Assembly (NCBI GenBank): GCA_018970845.1
Contig: JAGWVO010000130.1
Span: forward strand, 1-9,203
Direction of reading: 5' to 3'
Length of the DNA stretch: 9,203 nt
From: Planctomycetota bacterium
GTDB lineage: Bacteria; Planctomycetota; Planctomycetia; Gemmatales; Gemmataceae
The notes below the pieces were generated by a model. The model had not been told where the DNA came from. It ran no database searches and saw only the letters and a program-made list of their open reading frames with translations. Each line of letters begins with the position of its first letter. Position 1 is the first letter of the stretch. Positions 1 to 6,680 of this stretch are shown here, piece by piece. A program made the translations under genes and the position numbers.

Positions 1-1560
1 CGGATCGCCCGGGTGGCGCTTGATGTAGTTCGCGATGAACGAAACCTCGTCGGCAACGGCGGGCCTCGCCAACACCCCGCGCACGGCGATGTCGGCGCGG
101 GCATCGTCGGAAGGCGCCTTGGACATGGCGGTCAAAAGCTTGTCGGCGCCCTCGGGAAAGACCTCGTTGCCATTGAACCGCGAGCCGTTGGCCATGAACA
201 GCGCCTCGGCGACACCGACCTGAAAGTCCTCGGACACCGGGGGAAATTGATCGGCAAGGCCGCGGGCGGAGCGCTCGACCTCCTCGACCTTCTTCTCAAC
301 CTCGGAGGCTCCCACGACCATTCCGGCGAGCTTCAGGGCGACCGCCATCTGCATGGGCGTGAGCGGCTTGAGGCGCGCCACGGCGAACTGGTTGGCCGGG
401 GGAGTGGCGCCTCCCTCATGGCGGCTCGAAAGTCCGTAAACCCGGCTGGAGACCATCCCCTTGATCAGGCGCGGGATGTCGTAGCCATGCGACGAAAAGT
501 CACGGGCCAGCCAGGCCAGCAGTTCAGGATGGCTGGGCGGGTTCTCCGAATGCATCTGGTCGAGGGGCATCACCAGCCCGTGGCCGAACATCCGGTACCA
601 AACCTGGTTCACCAGCGCCTTGTCGAAAAACTCCTTTTCCTTGGCGGAAAGGGCCAATTCAACCAGCTTGGCCCGCGCCGAGGCCGAGGGGGCGGGTGGC
701 TGCGTCTTCGACTTCTTCCACTCCTCAACCTTCTTGGCGTCGGCCTTCTGCTGATCCTTGGTCGGTTCGCCAGCGCCGGGGGGGGCGACCTTTGCGCCGG
801 TGAGAAACATGAATTCGGCCTGCTTTTCCTTGCCCTTGTTGGGAAGGAACCGAACCACCCCGTAGTCGCGCTCGGCGAGGAACTCACCGACCTCGAAGGT
901 GCGGGAAAAGAACGACTTCAGGCCGTAGAAGTGGTCCTGCTTCCAGTCGCTGACAAGCGGGTGGTCGTGGCATTGGGCGCATGAAATGTTCACCCCGAAG
1001 AAGGCGACGCTGACATCGTTCGTGAGGCGGTCGAGGTCGCGCACCTTCTGCTTCAGGTAAACGGCGGTGCCCTTGGTGGAGGCGTCGGCCTCGTTGGCCA
1101 GCATGAGTTCCCTGAAGATGCGGTCCCAGCCGCGCTTCTCGGCAAGGGCTCGGTTCAGGTAGGCGGAAAGGGGCGAGTTCTTGTCGCGGGTGAGATACCA
1201 GTCGAGTTCCCGGGCCTGATGCCTCACGAAGGCGCTCGAGGCCATGAGCGAGTCGATCGCCTTGGATTTCTTGCCGGGTGACTTGTCGGCGGCAAAGGCC
1301 GCGACTTCCGGCCCCGTGGGAATCCGGCCAGTGAGATCGAGAGTGACCCTCCTGAGCCAATTGAAGTCGTCGGCGGGGGCCGCGGGCGTGATGCCCTGCT
1401 CTTTCCAGCCGGCTTCCACCAGTTGGTCGATGACCTTCTCGGGAGGCAGGGAGGGCGCCGGGAGAACCAAATCTTCGGCGGCCCAACCGAAGGAACCGAC
1501 GGCAGCCATGACGGCCGCCATGATGGCGCGCAACCGGAATGTTCCGGATCGAAGGTTCAT
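1..1560 (-). CDS. Secreted DUF1549/DUF1553 (PSD1-type) protein with CXXCH motif, 3' end cut by window edge
   Basis: The first 520 codons read without interruption; no stop is reached at the edge, so the C-terminus is missing. The ATG at 1560 is the first start after an in-frame stop; no Shine-Dalgarno is visible. Residues 1-28 form a signal peptide (basic n-region, hydrophobic core, WAA before the cut), so export is expected. DUF1549 spans about 40-215 (hallmark VTLDLTGRIPT near 72-82) and ends in CAQCHDHP at 194-201, a CXXCH motif that could attach haem c. A Lys/Gln-rich linker (about 241-295) follows, then DUF1553 from about 309 (NQVWYRMFGHGL, 318-329; NPPSHPELLAWL, 340-351). These families are abundant in planctomycetes; their biochemical role is unproven. 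Many relatives have an extra N-terminal cytochrome domain that is absent here. In other genomes a DUF1501 gene often follows, which would lie to the left of the window. Family call firm; function unknown. Confidence 0.94.
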   Translation of the reverse strand, partial: MNLRSGTFRLRAIMAAVMAAVGSFGWAAEDLVLPAPSLPPEKVIDQLVEAGWKEQGITPAAPADDFNWLRRVTLDLTGRIPTGPEVAAFAADKSPGKKSKAIDSLMASSAFVRHQARELDWYLTRDKNSPLSAYLNRALAEKRGWDRIFRELMLANEADASTKGTAVYLKQKVRDLDRLTNDVSVAFFGVNISCAQCHDHPLVSDWKQDHFYGLKSFFSRTFEVGEFLAERDYGVVRFLPNKGKEKQAEFMFLTGAKVAPPGAGEPTKDQQKADAKKVEEWKKSKTQPPAPSASARAKLVELALSAKEKEFFDKALVNQVWYRMFGHGLVMPLDQMHSENPPSHPELLAWLARDFSSHGYDIPRLIKGMVSSRVYGLSSRHEGGATPPANQFAVARLKPLTPMQMAVALKLAGMVVGASEVEKKVEEVERSARGLADQFPPVSEDFQVGVAEALFMANGSRFNGNEVFPEGADKLLTAMSKAPSDDARADIAVRGVLARPAVADEVSFIANYIKRHPGDP

Positions 1561-1753
1561 GGCTATCGCTTCGTGACGGCGGTAAGGAGGGTCATTACTT
1601 CATCGGTCGAGTCTAAACCCCACCTGAAGCCGTGGCAACCGAAATCATGGCTGGATGTCCAATAAAAATCGAAAATTCCAAGGTTTTTTGCACTTGCGCC
1701 GACGGGGGGAATCACCGATTCCGCCGGAAATTGGTCGATGGAGACTTGCCTGA
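1561..1753. other. Divergent spacer between the DUF1549/1553 and DUF1573 genes
   Basis: Both flanking genes start away from this 193-bp stretch, so it should hold both promoters. Positions 1661-1689 are clearly richer in A and T (two A runs and a run of six T) than the rest of this GC-rich window, which suits promoter DNA. I could not find a convincing -35/-10 pair on either strand. No small gene, tRNA or strong hairpin is visible. Confidence 0.4.
1740..1744 (+). promoter_or_regulatory. Ribosome binding site for the DUF1573 gene
   Basis: GGAGA lies 9 nt before the ATG at 1754. It supports that start over the ATG at 1738, which is in another reading frame and opens an unrelated 111-codon frame. 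Confidence 0.6.
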
Positions 1754-2701
1754 ATGAAACGATGGATTTCAGCTGCTATCTTGGCCATCCTCAGCGCGCC
1801 CGCGGGGGCCCAGGTGGAGGCCCAGCCGGGGGAAATCAACCTGGGCGAAATCCTGGCCGGACCGTCGCGGTCACTCGAAATCATCGTCAAGAACATGGGA
1901 AGTCGTCCGGCACGGGTGTCCGGCTTGGCCGGCTCATGCGGCTGCCTGATTCCCGGAAGCGCGCCGGGCACCTTGGCGGCCGGGGAATCACGGGCGTTGC
2001 CGCTTCACCTGCGAACCGCATCACTGCCGGCGGGGCCGCACGCCTGGACGCTCGCGGTTTCGAGCGCCGATGACACCGGGGGCGAATGGACGCGCCGTTG
2101 CCGGATCAACGCCACCGTCAAGCGAGTCGTGGAATTGGAACCGGCGCTCCTGGCCATATCAACCCGACGGGAAACATCGGTCGCCTTGACGGTGCGCGAC
2201 CGCCGCGAAACACCGCTGGTGGTGACGGGTTGGACAAGCACCATTCCGGGGCTCGTTGTGGAAAAAGCGGGAGGCGCGGCCGGGGAAATCAGGCTCATGG
2301 CGCGCATTCCCGCTCCCGGGGAGGGTCGGCTCGCGGGGGCCATCCTGCTGGAAACTTCCGACCCGGCCCACGCCCGGCTCGAAATACCTGTCACCGTCCA
2401 GGCAAGGGCGGCTCAATCGGCCCAGGCCGCGCCCGAGTCGCTGAGCCTGTCCGGCAAGGCGGGCGCCACCATGTCGAGGCTGGTCAGGATCTCGGGGCCG
2501 GGAGACGCGCCCGTGAGGATCCTGGAAGTGTCCGTGGAAGGTATCAGCGCCTCGACGCGGCACGCGCCCGGGCCGGGCCGCCACGCCACATTAAGGGTGG
2601 AAACGACGCTTCCCGCGGGATCGGCCGCGGGAAGCGTGAAGGTGCGCGTCAAGGGCCTCGACCAACCGGTGATGATTCCGGTCATGGTCGAGGGGTCGTG
2701 A
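1754..2701 (+). CDS. Secreted DUF1573-type protein with three Ig-like repeats
   Basis: 315 residues. Residues 1-20 are a clear signal peptide (MKRW, hydrophobic core, APAGAQ); no lipobox Cys follows, so a soluble periplasmic or secreted product is expected. About 27-120 matches DUF1573: GEINLGEILAG, then the hallmark SCGC at 61-64, then strands typical of an ASH/MSP-like Ig fold. Two further beta-rich stretches (about 127-216 and 228-313) look like degenerate copies without the CGC motif. The family is common in planctomycetes and Bacteroidetes; its role is not established, with protein binding or scaffolding a guess. The gene is divergent from the DUF1549/1553 gene and convergent with the methyltransferase gene, the two stops being only 4 bp apart. 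A perfect 13-bp inverted repeat lies in the last codons. Alternative: a general Ig-like surface protein. Confidence 0.88.
   Translation: MKRWISAAILAILSAPAGAQVEAQPGEINLGEILAGPSRSLEIIVKNMGSRPARVSGLAGSCGCLIPGSAPGTLAAGESRALPLHLRTASLPAGPHAWTLAVSSADDTGGEWTRRCRINATVKRVVELEPALLAISTRRETSVALTVRDRRETPLVVTGWTSTIPGLVVEKAGGAAGEIRLMARIPAPGEGRLAGAILLETSDPAHARLEIPVTVQARAAQSAQAAPESLSLSGKAGATMSRLVRISGPGDAPVRILEVSVEGISASTRHAPGPGRHATLRVETTLPAGSAAGSVKVRVKGLDQPVMIPVMVEGS
2606..2637. terminator. Perfect 13-bp inverted repeat, possible terminator of the opposing methyltransferase gene
   Basis: The arms ACGCTTCCCGCGG (2606-2618) and CCGCGGGAAGCGT (2625-2637) are exact reverse complements around a 6-nt loop. The element lies within the DUF1573 reading frame, 62 bp before its stop codon, and 68 bp past the stop of the minus-strand methyltransferase gene. 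Read on the minus strand it is followed by CGTTTCC, only a weak T stretch; on the plus strand no T run follows. The hairpin is certain from the sequence; the terminator role is inference. Confidence 0.5.
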
Positions 2702-2705
2702 GAGA

Positions 2706-4289
2706 TCAGATCAACAGCGCCAGGCGTTCGAGTTCCTTGAGGGCCTGCGGCAGGATCTGCTCGAGGAGCAGTTCCAGCGTGTTCTTGTCGGTCACCGGGA
2801 CATTGTCCTTGGCCAGGCGGAATTGCCCATCAAGGCATTTCTTCACCAGTTCGGCCTTGATGGACTTGAGGTCGCGCGTGCCGTCGACAAGCTGGCAGAT
2901 GGCGACCTGAAGGTCGTTCAGGTTCACCGTCTGGTGCCACTGGTTGGACACCTCGCGGTTGCCCGCCTTGGCGCGGGCCAGCGCCAGCGGCGTGACCATG
3001 GGAAGCACGGCATCAGCCTTGCCCAGGGCGACCTGCTCGTCGACCACATGGATGAGGCCGTTGGCGAAGCCGCGGATGAGCACATCGTTGAAGAGCGCCT
3101 CGGAGTTGGCCAGGTGCTGGGGGTGGCCGGCCAGCTTGGCCTCGGCGGCGGCCTTCCATTCCTTGGCCGTGTAGGAGTGGGGCCATCGCTCGTTGAGGGC
3201 GTGCATCATCGCCTTGACGAACGGCTGGGTGCTGGCGAGGTTGCGATTCTCGCCGTCGGTGAACTTCTGCTCCTTCGGCTCATGCACGGGCACATCGCCC
3301 GGCTCGATGCGGTAGGCGCCGGCGAAGTGGAACCGGGAGACCGATTCGGGGGAAATGTTGCGGGCCACCTTGGCGGCGACATCCTTGTGCACCAAGAGCG
3401 TGCGGCGGAAGCGGCGGTTGCGGAAGAAGTCGAGGTACTGCTCGATGGCGATGATGTTGCCGCCGGAGACGCGGTTGAGCGCGTCCACCACCTTCTGGCC
3501 GAGGTGATGCGGGATCATCTCCTCCACCTGGGCCTCGCCCAGGTAGTTGAGGCCCGCCTCGAGCGACCTGTTGATGAAATCCTTGAAGTAGCACGGGTCG
3601 TTGTGCTCCTCGAGGTGCTCGTGCAGCAGGTAGTCGTCGGAGGCGTTCTTGAGCAGTTCGACCTCGGCCTGGAGGATCTTGCCGTAGGCGCTGTCGGCCT
3701 CGGCGATCTCGCTGGTGAACTGGATGATGGCGCGGGCCTGCTGCACGCGCTCGGCCGCCGTGGGCCTCGTGCCGGCGTGGTAGAGCATGGCGTCGCGGAT
3801 GATCTCGCGCATCTTCCAGCCGGGGTGGCAGTTGTAGCTGATGTAGGCGATGCCCTGCGGCGAGAGCGCCTTGCCGCAGATCGACATGATCGCCTTTTGC
3901 ACCTGGGGCGGCACCCACGAGTAGACGCCGTGGCAGATGATGTAGTCGAACTTGCCGTCTTTCGAGACATCGTATGTGCCGAGGTCGGCCTGGCGGATCT
4001 CGAGGTTCTTCAGGCCGAGTTCCTCAACCTGCTTCTGTCCGGCGGTCACCTGCACCTGGGCATAGTCGAGGCCCAGGAACTGGCTGTTGGGATAGCGCAT
4101 GGCCAGGGGAATGAGGTTGCCTCCCGAGGCACAACCCAGTTCCAGCACGCGGCACTTGGAGGCGGGCGCCGGATTCATGCCGAACAGCCGGCCGATGAAC
4201 GCCAGGCGCTGCGGATGGGTCTGGATGAAGCAACGGCTGTGGTAGGGAACCTCGTCGTAGGGATTGGCCACCGGCGCGGAAGAGGACAT
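2706..4289 (-). CDS. SAM-dependent methyltransferase with regulatory domain, PKMT-like (putative protein-lysine methyltransferase)
   Basis: 527 residues. The N-terminus carries YDEVPY (11-16) and THPQRLAFIGRLFGM (24-38), a signature of this family, then the class I fold: SAM-binding motif I VLELGCASGGN (48-58), GLDYAQ (73-78) with the acidic residue expected to bind the ribose, and an ADLGTYD region (101-107). About 215-300 fits the methyltransferase regulatory domain. The end (about 455-527, with LVDGTRDLKSI at 467-477) fits the C-terminal winged-helix-like domain. The same architecture and N-terminal signature occur in rickettsial PKMT1/PKMT2, which methylate lysines of the outer-membrane protein OmpB; the substrate here is unknown. 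No signal peptide: cytoplasmic. The start is fixed by AGGAG eight nt upstream; the frame stays open further upstream to 4469, but that would run over the uvrD start. It stands alone on its strand, divergent from uvrD. Small-molecule or other protein substrates remain possible. Confidence 0.88.
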   Translation of the reverse strand: MSSSAPVANPYDEVPYHSRCFIQTHPQRLAFIGRLFGMNPAPASKCRVLELGCASGGNLIPLAMRYPNSQFLGLDYAQVQVTAGQKQVEELGLKNLEIRQADLGTYDVSKDGKFDYIICHGVYSWVPPQVQKAIMSICGKALSPQGIAYISYNCHPGWKMREIIRDAMLYHAGTRPTAAERVQQARAIIQFTSEIAEADSAYGKILQAEVELLKNASDDYLLHEHLEEHNDPCYFKDFINRSLEAGLNYLGEAQVEEMIPHHLGQKVVDALNRVSGGNIIAIEQYLDFFRNRRFRRTLLVHKDVAAKVARNISPESVSRFHFAGAYRIEPGDVPVHEPKEQKFTDGENRNLASTQPFVKAMMHALNERWPHSYTAKEWKAAAEAKLAGHPQHLANSEALFNDVLIRGFANGLIHVVDEQVALGKADAVLPMVTPLALARAKAGNREVSNQWHQTVNLNDLQVAICQLVDGTRDLKSIKAELVKKCLDGQFRLAKDNVPVTDKNTLELLLEQILPQALKELERLALLI

Positions 4290-4297
4290 GCTGGGAA

Positions 4298-4302
4298 CTC
4301 CT
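4298..4302 (-). promoter_or_regulatory. Shine-Dalgarno site of the methyltransferase gene
   Basis: Read on the minus strand this is AGGAG, 8 nt before the ATG at 4289. It is the best ribosome binding site in the window and decides the start, ruling out the longer in-frame extension to 4469. Confidence 0.8.
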
Positions 4303-4328
4303 GAGCAAGAAATGAGAAAACAGCCTTC

Positions 4329-4363
4329 CGGCGCAAGTGTATGCGCCGTTCCGTTTTCGGAAC
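4329..4363. promoter_or_regulatory. Two adjacent hairpins/dyads in the methyltransferase-uvrD spacer, candidate operator or leader
   Basis: The first dyad is CGGCGCA (4329-4335) with TGCGCCG (4342-4348) around AGTGTA. The second is GTTCCG (4348-4353) with CGGAAC (4358-4363) around TTTT; the two share base 4348. They lie between two divergent starts. On the minus strand a weak promoter-like pair, TTGTTC (4365-4360) and CATACA (4343-4338), spaced 16 nt, brackets the region. The dyads are directly visible; a regulator-binding or RNA role is inference. Confidence 0.4.
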
Positions 4364-4394
4364 AAGACGGCCTGCTGGGCGCCCGGAGGGCCGT

Positions 4395-4400
4395 TATGAT
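4395..4400 (+). promoter_or_regulatory. Possible -10 box of uvrD
   Basis: TATGAT differs from the sigma-70 -10 consensus at one base and lies 32 nt before the ATG at 4433. No good -35 box is found at the usual spacing (CTGCTG at 4372-4377 is poor). Weak evidence, and the same bases form a tandem ATG. Confidence 0.25.
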
Positions 4401-4432
4401 GGCGGCTGGAGATTCCGCGAAAAAACCCACGG

Positions 4433-6676
4433 ATGGGCGCCAGCATGCAATCCGGTCCAGGCGACGCACCGCTGCTTGCCGACCTCAACGACGCGCAGCG
4501 GCAGGCCGTCACCCACCTTGACGGTCCAGCCCTCATTTTGGCCGGCCCGGGCAGCGGAAAAACCCGCGTCATCACCCGCAGGATCGCCTGGCTGATCAAC
4601 CAGGGGGTGAAGCCCTGGCACATCCTGGCGATCACCTTCACCAACAAGGCGGCTGGGGAGATGCGGTCGCGCGTGGAGGCGCTGGCCACGCACAAGGGCG
4701 CCATCATCAGCACCTTCCACAGCTTCGGCGTGCGCTTCATGAGGCAGCACGCCGCCAGGCTCGGGCTGGAACCCTCCTTCACGATCTACGACCAGACCGA
4801 CCGGGCCCGCATGACCAAGATCGCCATCGAGGACACCAAGATCGACTCCAACCGCTTCTCCCCCGAGGCGGTGGGCGGCGCCATCAGCCGCGCCAAGAAC
4901 CACCTCCTCTCGCCCGAGCGGTACGCGGCGGAGGCGCGCGACTTCTTCGCCCGCGCCGTGGCGGAGGTGTACCCCCGCTACGAGAAGCGGATGCGCGACG
5001 CGGGCGCCCTCGACTTCGACGACCTGCTGTACTGGCCCGCACTGGCCCTGCGCAACGACGCGTCGCTGCGCGCCGAGTGCGACGAGCGCTGGCGGTATGT
5101 GCTGGTGGACGAGTACCAGGACACCAACACGGCGCAGTACGCCATCGCCCGCAACCTGAGCCAGGACCACCCCAACCTGTTCGTCGTCGGCGACCCGGAC
5201 CAGTCGATCTACAAGTTCCGGGGTTCGGATATCCGCAACATCCTCGACTTCGAGCGCGACTACCCGGGCGCCCGCGTCCTGCACCTGTCCGACAACTACC
5301 GCAGCACCCGGCACATCCTGCGCGCCGCCGACGCCCTCATCGCCAACAACCAGCAGCGCAAGCCCAAGAAGCTCACCCCCCGCGACCGGGACGGCAGCCC
5401 CGTCGAGGTGGTCACGCACGACGACCAGGCCCGCGAGGCCGAGGGGGTCGCGCGCCTGGTCAGGCAGGAGGTCGACCGCGGCAGGCGATCCTTCCGCGAC
5501 TTCGCCGTGCTGCTGCGCATGAACGCCCTCACCCGGGCCTTCGAGCAGGCGTTCATCCGCAACAAGGTGCCTTTCCAGATCGTCAAGGGACTGGCGTTCT
5601 TCGACCGCAAGGAGAACAAGGATGTCATCGCCTACCTGCGGCTGATGACCAACCCGAGGGATGATGTCTCGTTCCTGCGCGTGGTGAACGAGCCTCCCCG
5701 GGGCGTCGGCGCCACCACGCTGGAGCGCCTTCAGGAATACGCCGCCAGCCGCGAGGCCACGCTGATGGCGGCCGCGGCGCAGGCGGAGTTCATTGCCGAC
5801 ATCACCCCCAAGGCGGCCAAGTCGCTCGTCGCGTTCGCGCGATTGCTTGGGGAGCTGGCGCCCCTGGCCGAGGGCCCTCCCCACGAGGCCATCACGAAGG
5901 TGCTCGAGCGCACCCGCTACCGCGAGTCTGTGAAAAGCAAGGACGCCCTGACCGACGACGACCGCGTGGCCAACATCGAGGAACTGGTGACGGCGGCGCG
6001 GCAGTTTTCCGAGGCCAACCCCGACTCGGGCGTGGCCGGCTTCCTCGAGAACATCACCCTGGCCGGCGACATCGACAGCTACGACACCCGGGAGGAAAGC
6101 GTCACCATGATGACGCTCCACGCCGCCAAGGGCCTCGAGTTTCCCGTGGTGTTCATGCCGGCGCTCGAGCAGGGCCTGCTGCCGCACGAGCGCAGCCTCA
6201 ACAGCCCCGGCGATGTCGAGGAGGAGCGCCGCCTCTGCTTCGTCGGCATGACGCGCGCCATGGAGGAACTGCACCTGAGCTGCGCGCGCATGCGGGAGTT
6301 CCGCGGCCGCACCATCTACACCGTGCCGAGCATGTTCCTGGGGGAGCTTCCCGGCGAGGTGAGGCGGACGGAACGCGGCGTCAGCGAAACGGGGGGCCAC
6401 GACGCGGCCTGGCTCGACGGCGACACCCCGGTCGAGCGCCGCGAGCCTGCCCGACCCGCGCCCGGGCGCCCTGCATCGCCCGCGGCGGCCACCGCCGCGC
6501 CGTGCGCCTACGAGGCCGGGAACATCGTCCAGCACGACAGCTACGGCCTCGGGCAGGTGCTCGAGGTCTCCGGCCACGGGGCCACGCGCAAGATCCGCAT
6601 CCGGTTCATCACGCAGGGAATCCGCACTTTCCTGGTCGACAAGGTCGCGCTCAGGAAGGTGGCCCGGGGCGGGTGA
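4433..6676 (+). CDS. uvrD: ATP-dependent DNA helicase UvrD/PcrA
   Basis: 747 residues, normal for the family, with all superfamily 1A motifs in order: Q motif LNDAQRQAV (18-26), Walker A AGPGSGKT (37-44, Lys43), Ia ITFTNKAA (67-74), TFHSF (94-98), Walker B DEYQD (226-230), III GDPDQSIYKFRG (253-264), IV NYRST (288-292), V TLHAAKGLEF (561-570) and VI VGMTRA (604-609). A Pro/Ala-rich linker (about 660-690) leads to a Tudor-like C-terminal domain (693-747, with QHDSYGLGQVLEV), the part that in PcrA/UvrD contacts RNA polymerase; this argues against Rep. In known members it is a 3'-5' helicase/translocase in nucleotide-excision and mismatch repair and in removing blocks to replication and transcription. 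The start could be the ATG at 4433 or at 4445; neither has a clear Shine-Dalgarno. It is monocistronic here, divergent from the methyltransferase gene and ending 4 bp from the kinase gene. Confidence 0.97.
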   Translation: MGASMQSGPGDAPLLADLNDAQRQAVTHLDGPALILAGPGSGKTRVITRRIAWLINQGVKPWHILAITFTNKAAGEMRSRVEALATHKGAIISTFHSFGVRFMRQHAARLGLEPSFTIYDQTDRARMTKIAIEDTKIDSNRFSPEAVGGAISRAKNHLLSPERYAAEARDFFARAVAEVYPRYEKRMRDAGALDFDDLLYWPALALRNDASLRAECDERWRYVLVDEYQDTNTAQYAIARNLSQDHPNLFVVGDPDQSIYKFRGSDIRNILDFERDYPGARVLHLSDNYRSTRHILRAADALIANNQQRKPKKLTPRDRDGSPVEVVTHDDQAREAEGVARLVRQEVDRGRRSFRDFAVLLRMNALTRAFEQAFIRNKVPFQIVKGLAFFDRKENKDVIAYLRLMTNPRDDVSFLRVVNEPPRGVGATTLERLQEYAASREATLMAAAAQAEFIADITPKAAKSLVAFARLLGELAPLAEGPPHEAITKVLERTRYRESVKSKDALTDDDRVANIEELVTAARQFSEANPDSGVAGFLENITLAGDIDSYDTREESVTMMTLHAAKGLEFPVVFMPALEQGLLPHERSLNSPGDVEEERRLCFVGMTRAMEELHLSCARMREFRGRTIYTVPSMFLGELPGEVRRTERGVSETGGHDAAWLDGDTPVERREPARPAPGRPASPAAATAAPCAYEAGNIVQHDSYGLGQVLEVSGHGATRKIRIRFITQGIRTFLVDKVALRKVARGG

Positions 6677-6680
6677 GGCA

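Noticed and set aside
1584..1590. Perfect Shine-Dalgarno sequence AAGGAGG on the plus strand in the first spacer
   Set aside because: No ATG, GTG or TTG start follows at a suitable distance; the next in-frame triplets are GTC and ATT, and the frame ends after about 25 codons.
2823..4304. Long plus-strand reading frame (493 codons) opposite the methyltransferase gene
   Set aside because: It mirrors a well-supported gene, its translation is a low-complexity Val/Gly/Leu/Asp-rich mix with no recognisable domain, and such antisense frames are expected in GC-rich DNA.
4290..4469. Longer N-terminus for the methyltransferase, starting at 4469
   Set aside because: The extra 60 residues match nothing, overlap the uvrD start, and ignore the strong Shine-Dalgarno site 8 nt before the ATG at 4289.
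4396..4521. Small plus-strand frame with tandem ATG and a GGAGGG sequence just upstream, overlapping the uvrD start
   Set aside because: The ribosome-site match is good, but the Arg/Ala-rich product looks like an out-of-frame reading of uvrD. A regulatory leader peptide cannot be excluded, but nothing supports it.
6481..6499. 8-bp inverted repeat in the uvrD linker
   Set aside because: It falls in an Ala/Pro-rich low-complexity stretch where GCG/GCC codons make such pairings likely.
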